This document shows, in pieces, positions 1 to 10,156 of a DNA stretch of 64,000 nucleotides. Source of the DNA: Saprolegnia diclina VS20 (Eukaryota; Oomycota; Saprolegniomycetes; Saprolegniales; Saprolegniaceae); NCBI RefSeq assembly GCF_000281045.1, contig NW_008246075.1, forward strand, positions 715,344-779,343. Reading direction: 5' to 3'. A model generated the notes under the pieces. The model made no database searches. It had not been told where the DNA came from and was given only the letters and a program-made list of their open reading frames with translations. Position numbers and translations under genes: made by a program. Each line of letters begins with the position of its first letter. Positions within the stretch are counted from its first letter, which is position 1.

Positions 1-210
1 TTGGGCAACCCTGCGCCGACTCGATCATCCATCCACGCCGCCCTCTGCAAAGAATTCGCAAGGACTCTTCATCGACTGTTGGCTCTACTGACATGCACAG
101 CTGTTGTTGTTGAAGTGAGTCTATTTAGATATAATTTACACTGAACTGTTTTTGGGGGGGTGGACTTTCGATTCAGAGCGTGTTGTGCTAGACGGCAGCA
201 GCGGCGAGGC

Positions 211-462
211 TTAGCCGTGTTGAAGGCGAGGCGTGTGGATGGCGCACGCCGGGACGAAGTGGTCACGAAGCCAGGCATCGTGGCGCAGGGCGTACATCAT
301 TTGGAAGAGGCACATCGCTTGGGTATTCAGCATCAAGTGGTGAAGGTGCATCTTGGTCAAAAACGCGGCGCGGGCGGCGGCCGCTTCGGGTGTCACGACG
401 GGCGCCTCGGGACGGCACAGCTGTAGTAGTAGCACATTCGTACCAGTCGGTCGTCTGCTCAT
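211..462 (-). CDS. Hypothetical short protein (tentative)
   Basis: An 83-codon frame begins with a true ATG and ends with a stop. It reads like a small soluble protein: an Ala-rich stretch followed by His/Met/Leu-rich sequence and Cys residues. No family was recognised. It may be a whole small gene, one exon of a gene reaching past the left edge, or chance in GC-rich DNA. The opposite strand also carries a frame of similar length, so direction is uncertain. Confidence 0.25.
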   Translation of the reverse strand: MSRRPTGTNVLLLQLCRPEAPVVTPEAAAARAAFLTKMHLHHLMLNTQAMCLFQMMYALRHDAWLRDHFVPACAIHTPRLQHG

Positions 463-1420
463 CCTATGGGCCTCGTTTCGTCATAAGCCTCCAAACAGAT
501 CTTATTCGTTTACAATATCCCATACCTTGGAAACCGTAGTGCCGAGCCACGAAGCGTAGGACGCTGTTCGACAAAGGGGCGGCTAGACTCAGCGTTGCGG
601 TGCTATTATGTCACCAAGAACGCGTTTGCACTACTTGTGTGCTAGCGTGGTTGCCCTGCTCACTCCAAACGTCGCAGAGTTTTCGTTCATGGGACGTGGA
701 TTGATTGAGCCAATTGACGTTTCCATGGTATTTGTCGTTGAGAATTTTGCGCTATTCATTCTATACGTAGCTACAATGTTCTTTTGAAAGAAAAGTGAAG
801 AGGCCATTCCCGACCACGGCTACGACAAAGCGACAACCGCTACGTTTCTTGAAGGACATAACGGTATGATGCCAGCCAGTGGATGTTAACGACCGATGCA
901 CGAAGAATGCTACTAGCGCTGTTGAATGATTGCGTCCGTCGTATGCGCCCAGCTGCTGTGCCACAGAATCAGAAGCAGAAAGATCCTCCACGAGAACTCA
1001 ACTTTGGACACTCCGCGCGTAGAGCGCCCAACGATATGCTAGTAGAAAATAGACGCGTCTTGCGCGTCTTGACGACCAGCTCTCGATGTACGGCTGCAAC
1101 GACCCGCGGACATAGCCCTTTGAGTTATCAGATGGAGCAGACCCGTTTATGTGGTCGACGAATCAGTAGAGTACCAAAGCCCTGGACCGTTGGACGTCTA
1201 CCCTCGCTTTCAAATGCCAGTGTCGTGCCTTTTGCATTCCAGTAGCGCACGATCTAGTCCATGAAGAGGTGATTCGACACACAGGTACGCAGGACGGCAT
1301 CTTTGCCAAGAAATAAAGTTCCTATAATCTGAGAATTTGTACTCACATCTGAGTCGAACTAGATGGAGCCATCAGCGCCAAGACAGGGCGTGCGCACAGA
1401 CCACGATTCGCCTTTGGACG
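463..1420. other. Intergenic, no gene seen
   Basis: Short frames occur on both strands, but none shows a recognisable domain or a sensible chain of exons. The stretch nearest 1421 is AT-richer and presumably holds the promoter of the BT1-family gene. Confidence 0.5.
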
Positions 1421-3103
1421 ATGCAATTCGACGGGACGCTCGCAGACCGCGTGTCGTTTTTCAGCTCGTCACTTTACCTCGATGCCTTTAGCCCCGTTCC
1501 GACCAACGACCTCGTCGAGCCGCTCGGCAAGCACCTTCGGCGGCTGTGGCCGCTTCTCGCCCAGTACGTTGCCATTGGCCTTCTTCACGGCGCGATCGTA
1601 TCGCTCGGGTATCCCTTCTTTGTCGCGTACTTTCGATTACCAGGCCAGCACCTCCATGCGATCGCTGCGCTGCTGACCGCTGCATGGGCAGGAAAGCCAG
1701 TCTTCCATCTTCTCGCCATATACTGTCCCATTGCCGGCCAGAACCATAAGCCGTACATGCTTCTTGGCTGGGTGTGCTGTGCTCTCAGCCTTGGTGCCTT
1801 GGCACTGCGCGACCACGGGCAGCCCTTCGACGTCTATGGGTCGCGCCCGCTTGTGCCGCGACGACACTTTATGAACCCGGCTGCGATTGCACGCGGCTCG
1901 ACGTTGGCATTACAGCTGCTCATTCCGAGTCTCGGCGCGGCCATGGTGCACACCAACGCAGACGCACTCGTCGCTCGATACAGCGCCACCTGCAACATCC
2001 ACCAGCGTCACCTCGACGCCTGCGTCTTTGGCTCACGGGCGCTGGCCAGCGCGACGGCAAGTATCCTCGTTGGGTGCGGCTTCAACTCGCCGGCGTTTGG
2101 AGGCGCCTCGTCGCAGCACGCGCCGATCGCACTGCTCTTTGGTCTCCTCACAGCGGTGAGCGCCAGTCTTCTCGTGCTCTCGGGGTGCTGCATTAATGAC
2201 GCGGACGCGTCACGACGGTGCCTCAAATCCGACATGCGTGGTCTTTTGCGCCTCGTGCGCGCTTCGCCAGTTCGCCACCACATTGTAGCAAGCGGCGTCC
2301 TGCATTTTTTTGGCGCGACGACAATGGCGTCGACAGCGGCACCGTACGTGCGGTATTTCTGGGGCGAGATCGAAACGCGGAGCTACGTGCTATGGCACGT
2401 TGGCAGCAGCGCTGGCTTTGCACTTGTCGTCGCTGCCACGGCCATGTACGGCAACGGCTGGAGCTTTCGCCGCACCCTTATCCTGACGACTCTCGCATCC
2501 ACGGGCCTCGAGACGCTCGTGCACGGACTTGCCATCGCCAACGTCGTGCGCAACGAAACGTTCTTCCTGGCCGTAACTTTTCTCGAGGTCGTGCCCGCCG
2601 GCGTCCAAAGTATGCACCTGGCCATTCTCGCCTTGGAGTTTACCGAGGCGCTGCGCGAGCGCACCGACGACGAATCGGCCGTTGCGCTTTTTCGCAGCCT
2701 CTTGGCCATGTCCAACAACGCGGCGATGCTATTTGCTGCGGTCGTCGCCAACGTCTACTGCGCACTATTTCTCGTCACGCCAACACGCATTGCTGCCGAC
2801 TCGGACGCGGTGCGAAGCGACGTGGCTGCGACGTACGCCTTCTCCTACCTGATGAACGTCGTGTCGACACTCGCGGCCGTGTATTTGCTCCCTGTGCGCG
2901 ACGAGCAATGGAGGCTTGCTACCGGCCGTCACCTTTCGCAGACCAGCAAATGTGTTGCTGGCCTAACCGTCGTCGGGCTTGTCGCCGTCGACAGTCTCGT
3001 CATTTTGCTGCTTACGCTTTGGTACCCGTACACGCACTCAATCGTCCTCGGTGGGCCGGGCTCCGTCCCGCCAGCGGTTGTCGTAGCTCCAAACCCGTTA
3101 TAG
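1421..3103 (+). CDS. BT1/FBT-family membrane carrier (folate-biopterin transporter-like)
   Basis: An intronless gene for about 560 residues with roughly twelve hydrophobic segments, the length expected of the BT1 branch of the major facilitator superfamily. After a short soluble N-terminus comes a helix, then a segment around GYPFFVAYF, and then the family-like run containing KPVFHLLAIYCPIAGQ and KPYMLLGW, matching the BT1 pattern of a lysine-proline followed by a conserved loop between helices 2 and 3. Known BT1 proteins move folates, pterins or related compounds across plasma or organelle membranes, and the family is expanded in oomycetes; the substrate here cannot be told. The frame is open from 1337, but only through a TTG; the first ATG is at 1421 and is used here. 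Confidence 0.75.
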   Translation: MQFDGTLADRVSFFSSSLYLDAFSPVPTNDLVEPLGKHLRRLWPLLAQYVAIGLLHGAIVSLGYPFFVAYFRLPGQHLHAIAALLTAAWAGKPVFHLLAIYCPIAGQNHKPYMLLGWVCCALSLGALALRDHGQPFDVYGSRPLVPRRHFMNPAAIARGSTLALQLLIPSLGAAMVHTNADALVARYSATCNIHQRHLDACVFGSRALASATASILVGCGFNSPAFGGASSQHAPIALLFGLLTAVSASLLVLSGCCINDADASRRCLKSDMRGLLRLVRASPVRHHIVASGVLHFFGATTMASTAAPYVRYFWGEIETRSYVLWHVGSSAGFALVVAATAMYGNGWSFRRTLILTTLASTGLETLVHGLAIANVVRNETFFLAVTFLEVVPAGVQSMHLAILALEFTEALRERTDDESAVALFRSLLAMSNNAAMLFAAVVANVYCALFLVTPTRIAADSDAVRSDVAATYAFSYLMNVVSTLAAVYLLPVRDEQWRLATGRHLSQTSKCVAGLTVVGLVAVDSLVILLLTLWYPYTHSIVLGGPGSVPPAVVVAPNPL

Positions 3104-3226
3104 ATTGAAGTGTCTTGTCCATCTCAGCGTCTGCCACGTCACGGTTGGGTTGCGTGTGATCAGCCACGAAGATCGCCCGTGTATTCGTTTCGGGCCAATA
3201 TCAATTGTAAGAGGTTTCTACAAAGC

Positions 3227-3983
3227 ATGAACGCCGAGGTGGAGGCCGGCGCGGTCTTCTTCGACCCGGACCACTACATCTGCACCGCCTCGGTTCGCCG
3301 CCCGTCCGCTGCGTGTGGCCTCATAAGGCCGCGTAGGGCAACAAGATCAGCCGTGACTCGACGCTCTGCTGCACCAAGAACATCCTGCTTCGGGGCAAAA
3401 CCATCATCAACGCGTCCACGATCCTCCGTGGCGACCTGGCCAAGATCTCGCTTGGGAAGCTCTGCATCATCCGCGAGTCCTGCGTGCTCAAGCCGCCACC
3501 CAAGATCCTTCCCACGTACGTATATGCATCGTCTGGTGCCCTCCATGCTGACAGCGAGCTATAAGCGGCATGCTCTTCATTCCGCAGACCATCGGCGACC
3601 ACGTGTACATTGGCGAAGGCTCCATCATCGAGGCCGCACGCATCGGATCGTGCGTGCAGATTGGGAAGAACTGCGTCATTGTACATGTCCCTACTGCCGC
3701 CGTCATGTATCTCATCTGTGCTGACAGGGCAAGCGCGTGATCATCCGCGACTGCTGCTACATTGCCGACAATACGATCATCCCGTCGGACGAGATCATTC
3801 CGCCATACACGCATGTGAGTGGCATCCCGGGTAATCGAGCAATTTACCAATTCGATCCGGCACCCATGGTCACTTGGCGTAGGGACGTCGACCCACGAGC
3901 TGCCGGAAGCGACCCAAGACCTTTGTATGGCCCAAGTCGCGCGGTACTTTGAGAATTTTCGCGCTGGGAAACCCAACGAATAA
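3227..3983 (+). CDS. DCTN5: Dynactin subunit 5 (p25), left-handed beta-helix protein
   Basis: Five exons. Introns lie at about 3293-3336, 3516-3565, just after the GKNCVI codons, and before the final exon. The spliced product of roughly 180 residues closely follows human p25: a start like [38 protein letters not shown], a run of hexapeptide-repeat turns ([44 protein letters not shown]), then [11 protein letters not shown] and the conserved ending [19 protein letters not shown]. p25 sits at the pointed end of the dynactin Arp filament and helps link dynein to endosomal cargo. It runs convergently into the PG-rich repeat gene, with only about 25 bp between the two stops. Confidence 0.93.
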
Positions 3984-4008
3984 ATCTTTTTTGCGACCGT
4001 ATTAAAGC

Positions 4009-5471
4009 TTAAAGCCATTTTTTGGTGCCATTGAGAAGATGCGACTTCTTTGTCGGGCTCACTGCCGGCTTGTAGAAGGCTACGTCGTCGACCATAAGTT
4101 CGGAGATGGCACGTAAGGTCTCTCTGCGTACCTGGGCCTGGCGCCTTGCCTCGTAGCAGATCTTGGCCGCGCTTGGTGGACGACCTGAAGACACTCGAGA
4201 CGTCGGCTGTCGACTGCGGCATCGATCCCTCATAAGCGCCAGGGCCTACACACATTCGTCAAGGCTTTGAGATCGAAGAACAAGGTACCAGGAACGTCCA
4301 GAACGTCGCCTTTGCGCGAACTCAAGTGGCCAAACCGGTCGGCGGCGCCCTTCTTGAACATGCTACTCGCTTGCGCTTGCGCAATGGTGTCCCGCAGCAG
4401 GTGCTTCTCAGCTGCTTCGACGCCGTACGCGCCGGGCCCTACGCCGAGTTCTTAGCAAATCTTGTTTCTATAAAGATAATACCCGGTACGGCCAGCGTCT
4501 TGGGTGTCTCGACGCGCTTGACGCTCGACCGAAAGATGCCTTGGGGTCGGTCCCAGTCGGCGTCCCGTCCGAGCTCGATCGGGTTCTCATACTGCCCTAA
4601 AGCATGCACCAGGGTTGGCGGAAATTCTACAGACGCAGGTACCAGGGGCCGGCACGTCGGAGCGGGGTACAAAGCCGCGGTGGGACTTGGAGACGAATGC
4701 ACTGCGCCCACTCGGCGCGTTGTGGCGCGGTTCCTTGACGTTGTAGTTGCCCGGGCCTGGCACGTTGGACGCCGTTTGGTTGTTGTAGCGCTCCTACAAG
4801 CGGTTTGCAGGGAAAGCGGACACGCAGGAAGTACAGTCGGCGCAAAGCTGCTGAGGCCAATCCGCCGGTTGAACGACGGCTTCTCGGGCCTACGCCACGT
4901 GTTTAGGCCACGGAAACTTAGACTCTGGCGTGTACAGCGACGATGCGTACTGTCCCGGCCCCGGCACCGTCTCGTACGTCTGGTTGGAGAAGCGCTTGAC
5001 CTGTACGCGGCCAATGACAATCTGTACATACCAGAATATATACATACTTTGGAGACGAAGCCCGAGCCATAGCCTTTCTGTGATACGCTGCCCGATGTCT
5101 CGGTCGTCACGAGCAGCGTCGGTGGCTTGTAGTATGCGCCGGGTCCTGGCAGCTCGTTCTACAATGCGATATGGATACGCAGCCGTCATAGGACGTGGAT
5201 GGTATGGACCTCGGCGTCGCCAAACCGATTGGTACGGCTTCCAAACGCATTCGTCTCGCGGTCGCCGGCGTTCAAGATTGTTTCAAACTTGGACGGGATC
5301 GACGCCGAAGGTTTCTGCATCCCGCCGCTCCATACCTTTCTTTGAGATATGGATATTCAGTACCTGGTACTGCGCAGGCCGGACTTGAACGTGGCCTTTC
5401 CGGACGCTACCCGCGTGCTTGGTGCCGACCTGTCGGAAGTTGTGCGCCTTGGACGCATCGTCGAGGAACAT
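4009..5471 (-). CDS. Sperm-tail PG-rich repeat (SHIPPO/STPGR) axonemal protein
   Basis: At least nine exons, read right to left, are joined by introns of about 43-50 nt. The product carries a series of PG-rich repeats: NELPGPGAYYKPP, TYETVPGPGQYASS, TASNVPGPGNYNVKEP, DVPAPGQYENP, AVPGPGAYGVE, LDVPGPGAYEGS and a final APGPAFYKPAV, ending in LLNGTKKWL. Such proteins lie inside or along axonemal microtubules, so this gene fits an organism with flagellate zoospores. Several introns split the codon next to the PGP core, placing the splice sites at equivalent points of successive repeats, as if repeat and exon were duplicated together. The start is uncertain: the ATG at 5471 gives a plausible N-terminus, but the frame remains open upstream. 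Confidence 0.82.
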
Positions 5472-5646
5472 GTTTGCACGTGGTACAAATTTAGCCGCCG
5501 GTGCCCCGGGGCGCGCCTGGCGATCTTGGCACAAACAGCAGTTGCGCATTTGCGATCTGATCAGATATGCCGCACAAGGTCGTTGCAGTGCTGGCACAGG
5601 TATTCCCAAGGTGATGTCGGGGACGCGATGTGGACATGGCGCGTAG

Positions 5647-6855
5647 ATGCGCTGCGAGCTCACACAGCTTCAGCACGAGCTCCATCACCTCCACCAAGAC
5701 CGCAACGCCGCGACGACCAAGTTTGCGCTGCCGGTATGCGCTGCAACGTCCATGGAGGATCGATCCATACGCCTTGTATAGGACGTGTACGGCGATGCGC
5801 TCGCGACATCCCGCGGGCTCCGACGCGCCTCGTTGTGGCTCGCACGCTTGACGCGTCTACGAGAGTTGTTGGACGCGCGGCGTGTGGCCAAGATTCTGGC
5901 CCGTCTGAACCGCTGCATCGACGAGAAGCAGGTGCAGATCGTGCTCCAGCGGCGGCAGATCGTTGCGCACTGCATTGCGTATCAGCTCCCGTTGCCGCCG
6001 CTGCTGGCGCGCATGCCGCCCAATGTCTTTGACCGCGCGTACTTGGGGCGCCTCTGCGACGCGACCAAGGCGACGACGCAGGCGCTGGCTGCGCGCCTCG
6101 CAGTCGCACCCGCCTCGACTGCAATGTGGCATTTTACGACCTTCTTGGACGAGCGCACGACCGCAGTCTCGTACCGCGTGCAGACGCCGCCGCTGAGACT
6201 GAGAGCTGCGGATGCCGCCGACGCTGTCTGGGACCTCCACGCGACCCGCACGGACTTTGATGCGCTTTACGGCTACCACTTGACCGACTACACGGTTGGC
6301 GGTTAGATCGTCGCGTTGGTTAACGGTTGTTGCGACTAGATTGTGAACCGCGGCGCGAGCTTCCTCATTGCGCGCGTCTGCTTGCTCGGCACAGACATGG
6401 TCGTGTACATTTTCTGCTTTCGCGCCAAAGTCCGCGATTTTTATGAAGTTCATATGCTCATCCTCGACTATGAGCTCAATAGCCTTGGGCTCATGTGCAC
6501 GTACGACGCGCCTACATCACGCAGGATAACGTCAATGGTCTGATTTAGGGCGACTATTGCGCCGAGTGCCGACGGAAGCGTCATGGTCTTGACGGGCTCC
6601 TTCTTGCTTCTCGATCGCGAACACTGGAGTGCGCTGGACGCGCCGGGGCGAGCCGACTACATGATGAAGAAGCATACGTTTGGGCTCGTGCGCTGGCTCC
6701 GCGACAAGGTTTGCGAGCGGTCCGGCGAGTGGTGCTACAACGAGACGAGAAACGACCGCAAGGAGCTGCGCACGACCTTTGCGTGCGTCTTGAAGCTGGC
6801 GGCCGGCCACCACGCTGGGTACCGTGTTGTGGTCGCGACACAGCACCACATCTGA
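5647..6855 (+). CDS. Uncharacterised coiled-coil protein, tandem family copy A
   Basis: Four exons. The first begins with MRCELTQLQHELHHLHQ, a short coiled coil, after an acceptor-like TAG; a mini-exon reading MPHK near 5566 could precede it. A long middle exon (DVYGDALATSRG to LTDYT) is followed after a 45-nt intron by IVNRGASFLIARVC and then by ATIAPSADGSVMVLTGSFLLLD. The layout matches the gene at 8532: coiled-coil N-terminus, then the segment W-H-F/L-(S)T with L-R-x-A-x-x-(A/V)-A-D-A-(V/L)-W, then a beta-rich C-terminal half. Oomycetes have a large family of coiled-coil or bZIP-like proteins ending in a START/SRPBCC-like fold, and this resembles it, but that is inference. Function unknown. 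Confidence 0.6.
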
Positions 6856-8531
6856 TACGCGGCATGTGGGTGTGCCACGTCACAGACTTGTTTATAAGAT
6901 ATCAGCAGGCGAAATAAATTCTCGAGTTTGCCCCACCCACGATCAGTGGGTAAAACAGTATTTCCCATTTGGCGTTGGTCCCACTGCGCGAATTGACAGA
7001 GACGCGTCAACAAGTAGCATATATCTCATGCTGGAAGATTCAATTTAGTACACTGTACAAAAGACCAAGCCGTGCGCCTCAGACCCAAAGTGGCGTGGGT
7101 GGGAGGATCGACGAGCAGCTAATAAGCTTACACCTCAAGCGACGACACTCGGTCGTCAGCGAATTTGCACAAGATGTGCAATCACCTTCTGATCTGCGTT
7201 CGTTCCAAATATTATTGCCGGACCCCGGTGTACCGGTACGCAGTCCAAGATCACACGGTGCGTCAAGCTGACCGTCACCGCATTTCGCATGCATGGTGCT
7301 GCACGGTGATGCCACGTCATACAAATCAAGCGGCATTATGCTGCAAGTTGCTCGTATACGCTACACCCTGGTGCCAAAATGTGTTGGTTTGGCTCTGGAA
7401 CCAACTGTAGTTGATCCTTAGGGCTCTTGCGACCGCTTCTCGCGCCACTCTTGTGCTGAAAGTAGCTGTGATGTGGCCCGTCGGGCTGCTCTGACCGATC
7501 GACGCAGCTGCAAGCTGCGGAAGCTTTTCGGTAGCTTAGCTTTACAAGTAGTACGTTCGGTTGGCGAATTCGTTGAATATAACGCACGAGACACGAACAA
7601 CCGATCACTGCCACCCATGACCACGCTGAGACTGGACAGCTTGACGGTGCCCGATGGACCTCGCTCGCTTCCGACAGCCAGAACCAAGTGGCAAAATAAG
7701 TTCTATGCATACACCATCTCGACACGACCATCGCCGTGCAGTAAAAGGAGGCGTTCAACGCAGCACAAGTCGTCGACGGCTACCTACGGTATTGGCAGCA
7801 CCCGAGCCCCCTCGGATTCGCCCGAGGCACGTCGAAGTGGCTACTTGAGGTTACCAAGCGTTGCTTTGACAGAGCCTGGTCATCCCGCGGTAGCCTGCCT
7901 CGAGCGATGAAGAATCTTGAGGCCAGTCAAACGTGCTAAATAACTGACCACGCACAACGCGCAGACAACGCTGTTCCAAATGACCACGGGCGCGTCGCTA
8001 CATTCGAGGCAGGTGCGTCGGCGGGCCAGCACCACAGACAAAGCCAAGGTGCGATACGAGTGTACCATGCCCACTCTTGACGCAGCGCTCTCCTTCACTA
8101 TGGTACCTCAAAGGCGTCAAGTGCGAGGGTCTCTGTGGCCCAATTGCCATCTATCTTAACGTGACTGCTAGGAGAGCTCGCCACGTCATTACCTTGAATA
8201 AAGTATGATTAATCATCTGCCTGTTGACCGGTGAGAATGGCAAAGACCGTTGCGTGCCCCGCGGCTCGGGCCCTCTCTTGAGAAAGGCATTGCCGACCGA
8301 ACGTCAACAACGAGCGGGTGGCCGAGGAGGGTGCACTTCGGGTCGTTGGATCTGGCCTGCGGTGCTGCCACGTCATGGCCTGGTGTTCGAATCGCGTCGG
8401 GCAGCTGCGCTCGAATCTGAGCACTGTCAAGTTGTGCATTGCAAGGCGCAGTGTGGTGTGTCCCGATCAGAACTGGGCTTGGGCTCGCGAATAAATTTGC
8501 CGCCTCTCGGGCCACTCACTTTTCATTTGCC
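6856..8531. other. 1.7-kb gap between the tandem coiled-coil genes
   Basis: No intact gene was recognised. Open frames of 100-145 codons on both strands lack conserved motifs. A protein-like stretch interrupted by stops is annotated separately at 7712-7939. Upstream of 8532 the sequence probably contains the promoter of copy B. Confidence 0.5.
7712..7939 (+). pseudogene. Possible decayed reading frame
   Basis: From 7712 the frame reads HHLDTTIAVQ, then a TAA, and then about 60 codons of protein-like sequence including AQVVDGYLRYWQHPSPLGF and RCFDRAWSS before a TAA at 7937. A further stop lies a few codons upstream of 7712. The amino-acid composition and base use look coding, and no GT-AG pair neatly removes the internal stop. 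It may be a remnant of a gene between the two family copies or an exon whose partners were not found. Family unknown. Confidence 0.25.
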
Positions 8532-9905
8532 ATGCTCGGCCCCTCGCCACCGACGTGCGCCATCATCGAGGTGCGCCGAGCTCTCACAATGCGATGCTAT
8601 GCACCATGTTTAGACGCGTCGCCACGTCGTGCAGCTCCAGCACGAGATGCGCGGGTGCCTCCGCGACCTCGAGGATCTCCAAGAGCGCAAGGCCCGGCGC
8701 GCCTGCTCCTCGGTACGAAGCTGCGTGTCTCATAACAGCAGCACTAACATTCGTATCTAGTACATGCCCAAGAAGAAGTACGCGTCGCGTCTCGACAAGC
8801 AAAAGGCCGAGCTCGCACGCATCCATGCCACACTCGAGCGTCACGCGGCATGGACGGCGTACAACGCCAAGCACTCAAGCCTCCACGCACTCCGCACGCA
8901 AGCGTGGAAGCTTCGATTGGACATGGCCAACGCCCAGCAGCAGATCTCCAACTTGGGGCACGAGATCTCGATCCTCGTGGTCCAGTACGAGGCGTGCTTG
9001 CCGACGCTCGGCGCGTACGAAGCGACGATCGACCGCCTCTTCTTGACCAAGCTCTTCGCCATCATCCACACGCAAGCATTTGCCGTCAGCGACAAGATCA
9101 TCCACACGCTCAATGACGCGTGCCGCGTGCCAGCGCCATCCAAGCATTGGCACCTCTCGACGTACTTTCCTCGCCAGACCGAGGCCGACAACTCCGTCTT
9201 TTACAAGATCACGACGCCGCTCCACCTGCGCACCGCCGTCGAGGTGGCCGATGCTCTCTGGAGCATCTATCGCGACCTCGACGGGTACGAGCGAGAGTTT
9301 ATGGGGTACCTCGCCAATCCCAAGGTGCGACACGGCCGATGACTCGTTTGGTATAATGCGTCGAGCTAGTATGTGTACGAGGATGACGACCTGGCCGTCG
9401 TGCGCTGCGACCTCAAGGCGCCGAACTTTGGCCCCATTGTGCTCTACAAGTGCTTCTTCCGCATGCGCGTCAACCGCGACTACTATATCCACACGGTCAT
9501 CTTCCGCAACGGCCTCGTCGACGTGTGGCAGTCCTCCACGTACTACTGCGATATTGGCAAGTGCAATGTGAGTGAACCAATCATAGGACGCGCGTCTATG
9601 ACGGGGCAACTCCCGGTGCCTCCTGCCGCCTTGAAACCATCGGCCTCTTCCGCGTGCTCAACATGGTCAACTGGGATCGCCGCTCGATGGAGAGCCGGCG
9701 CGACGAGATGATCAAAATGGACGCGCTTGGGTCCATGCGCTGGGCCAAGGACCTCCCGGACAACATCGTCTCGCGCAAAGGTACGTGGTACTACCACGAG
9801 GCGCCGGTCCCTCCCCAGAGTCCCATTTTCAAGACGAGCTCGCTCGTTTTGAAGCCCTTCTTCCCCACCAAGCGCGACCGCCGCTTTGCGATTATCCTCG
9901 ACTAG
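8532..9905 (+). CDS. Uncharacterised coiled-coil protein, tandem family copy B
   Basis: Exon 1 (8532-8570) encodes MLGPSPPTCAIIE. A 43-nt intron leads to TRRHVVQLQHEMRGCLRDL, then another intron to YMPKKKYASRLDKQK, a basic stretch followed by more than 100 residues of likely coiled coil. Next come KHWHLSTYF and LHLRTAVEVADALWSIY, the segment shared with the gene at 5647, and after a further intron VYEDDDLAVVRC with aromatic beta-strand-like sequence. The last part (LETIGLFRVLNMVNW to RDRRFAIILD) is clearly coding, but the junction near 9567-9585 does not close in frame with any obvious GT-AG intron; a sequencing slip, a real frameshift or a missed splice site could explain this. The basic-plus-coil N-terminus recalls bZIP-like oomycete proteins; function unknown. 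Confidence 0.6.
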
Positions 9906-10156
9906 CCCTATTCTCTGGGCTTCAATGCACTCCAGCTAATATACATTTCGTTCAACAGATTATCTTCCACCTCCCCACACTCTCGGCAGATTCCTCGTTG
10001 ACAGCACACGACTATCTATCTATCTATCTTTCTATCGAGACTTTGCTTTGGGATACGGTGCTATCCGCGGGCCACCTTTTTCTCGTGTCTCTCTTCCATC
10101 GACAATACTGTGCACGGTTCGATTCCATTGCTTAAAAATCACGCAACTCTAGTCGT

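Noticed and set aside
10005..10035. CTAT tetranucleotide run as a regulatory element
   Set aside because: Simple-sequence DNA of a few units between two convergent genes; nothing suggests function.
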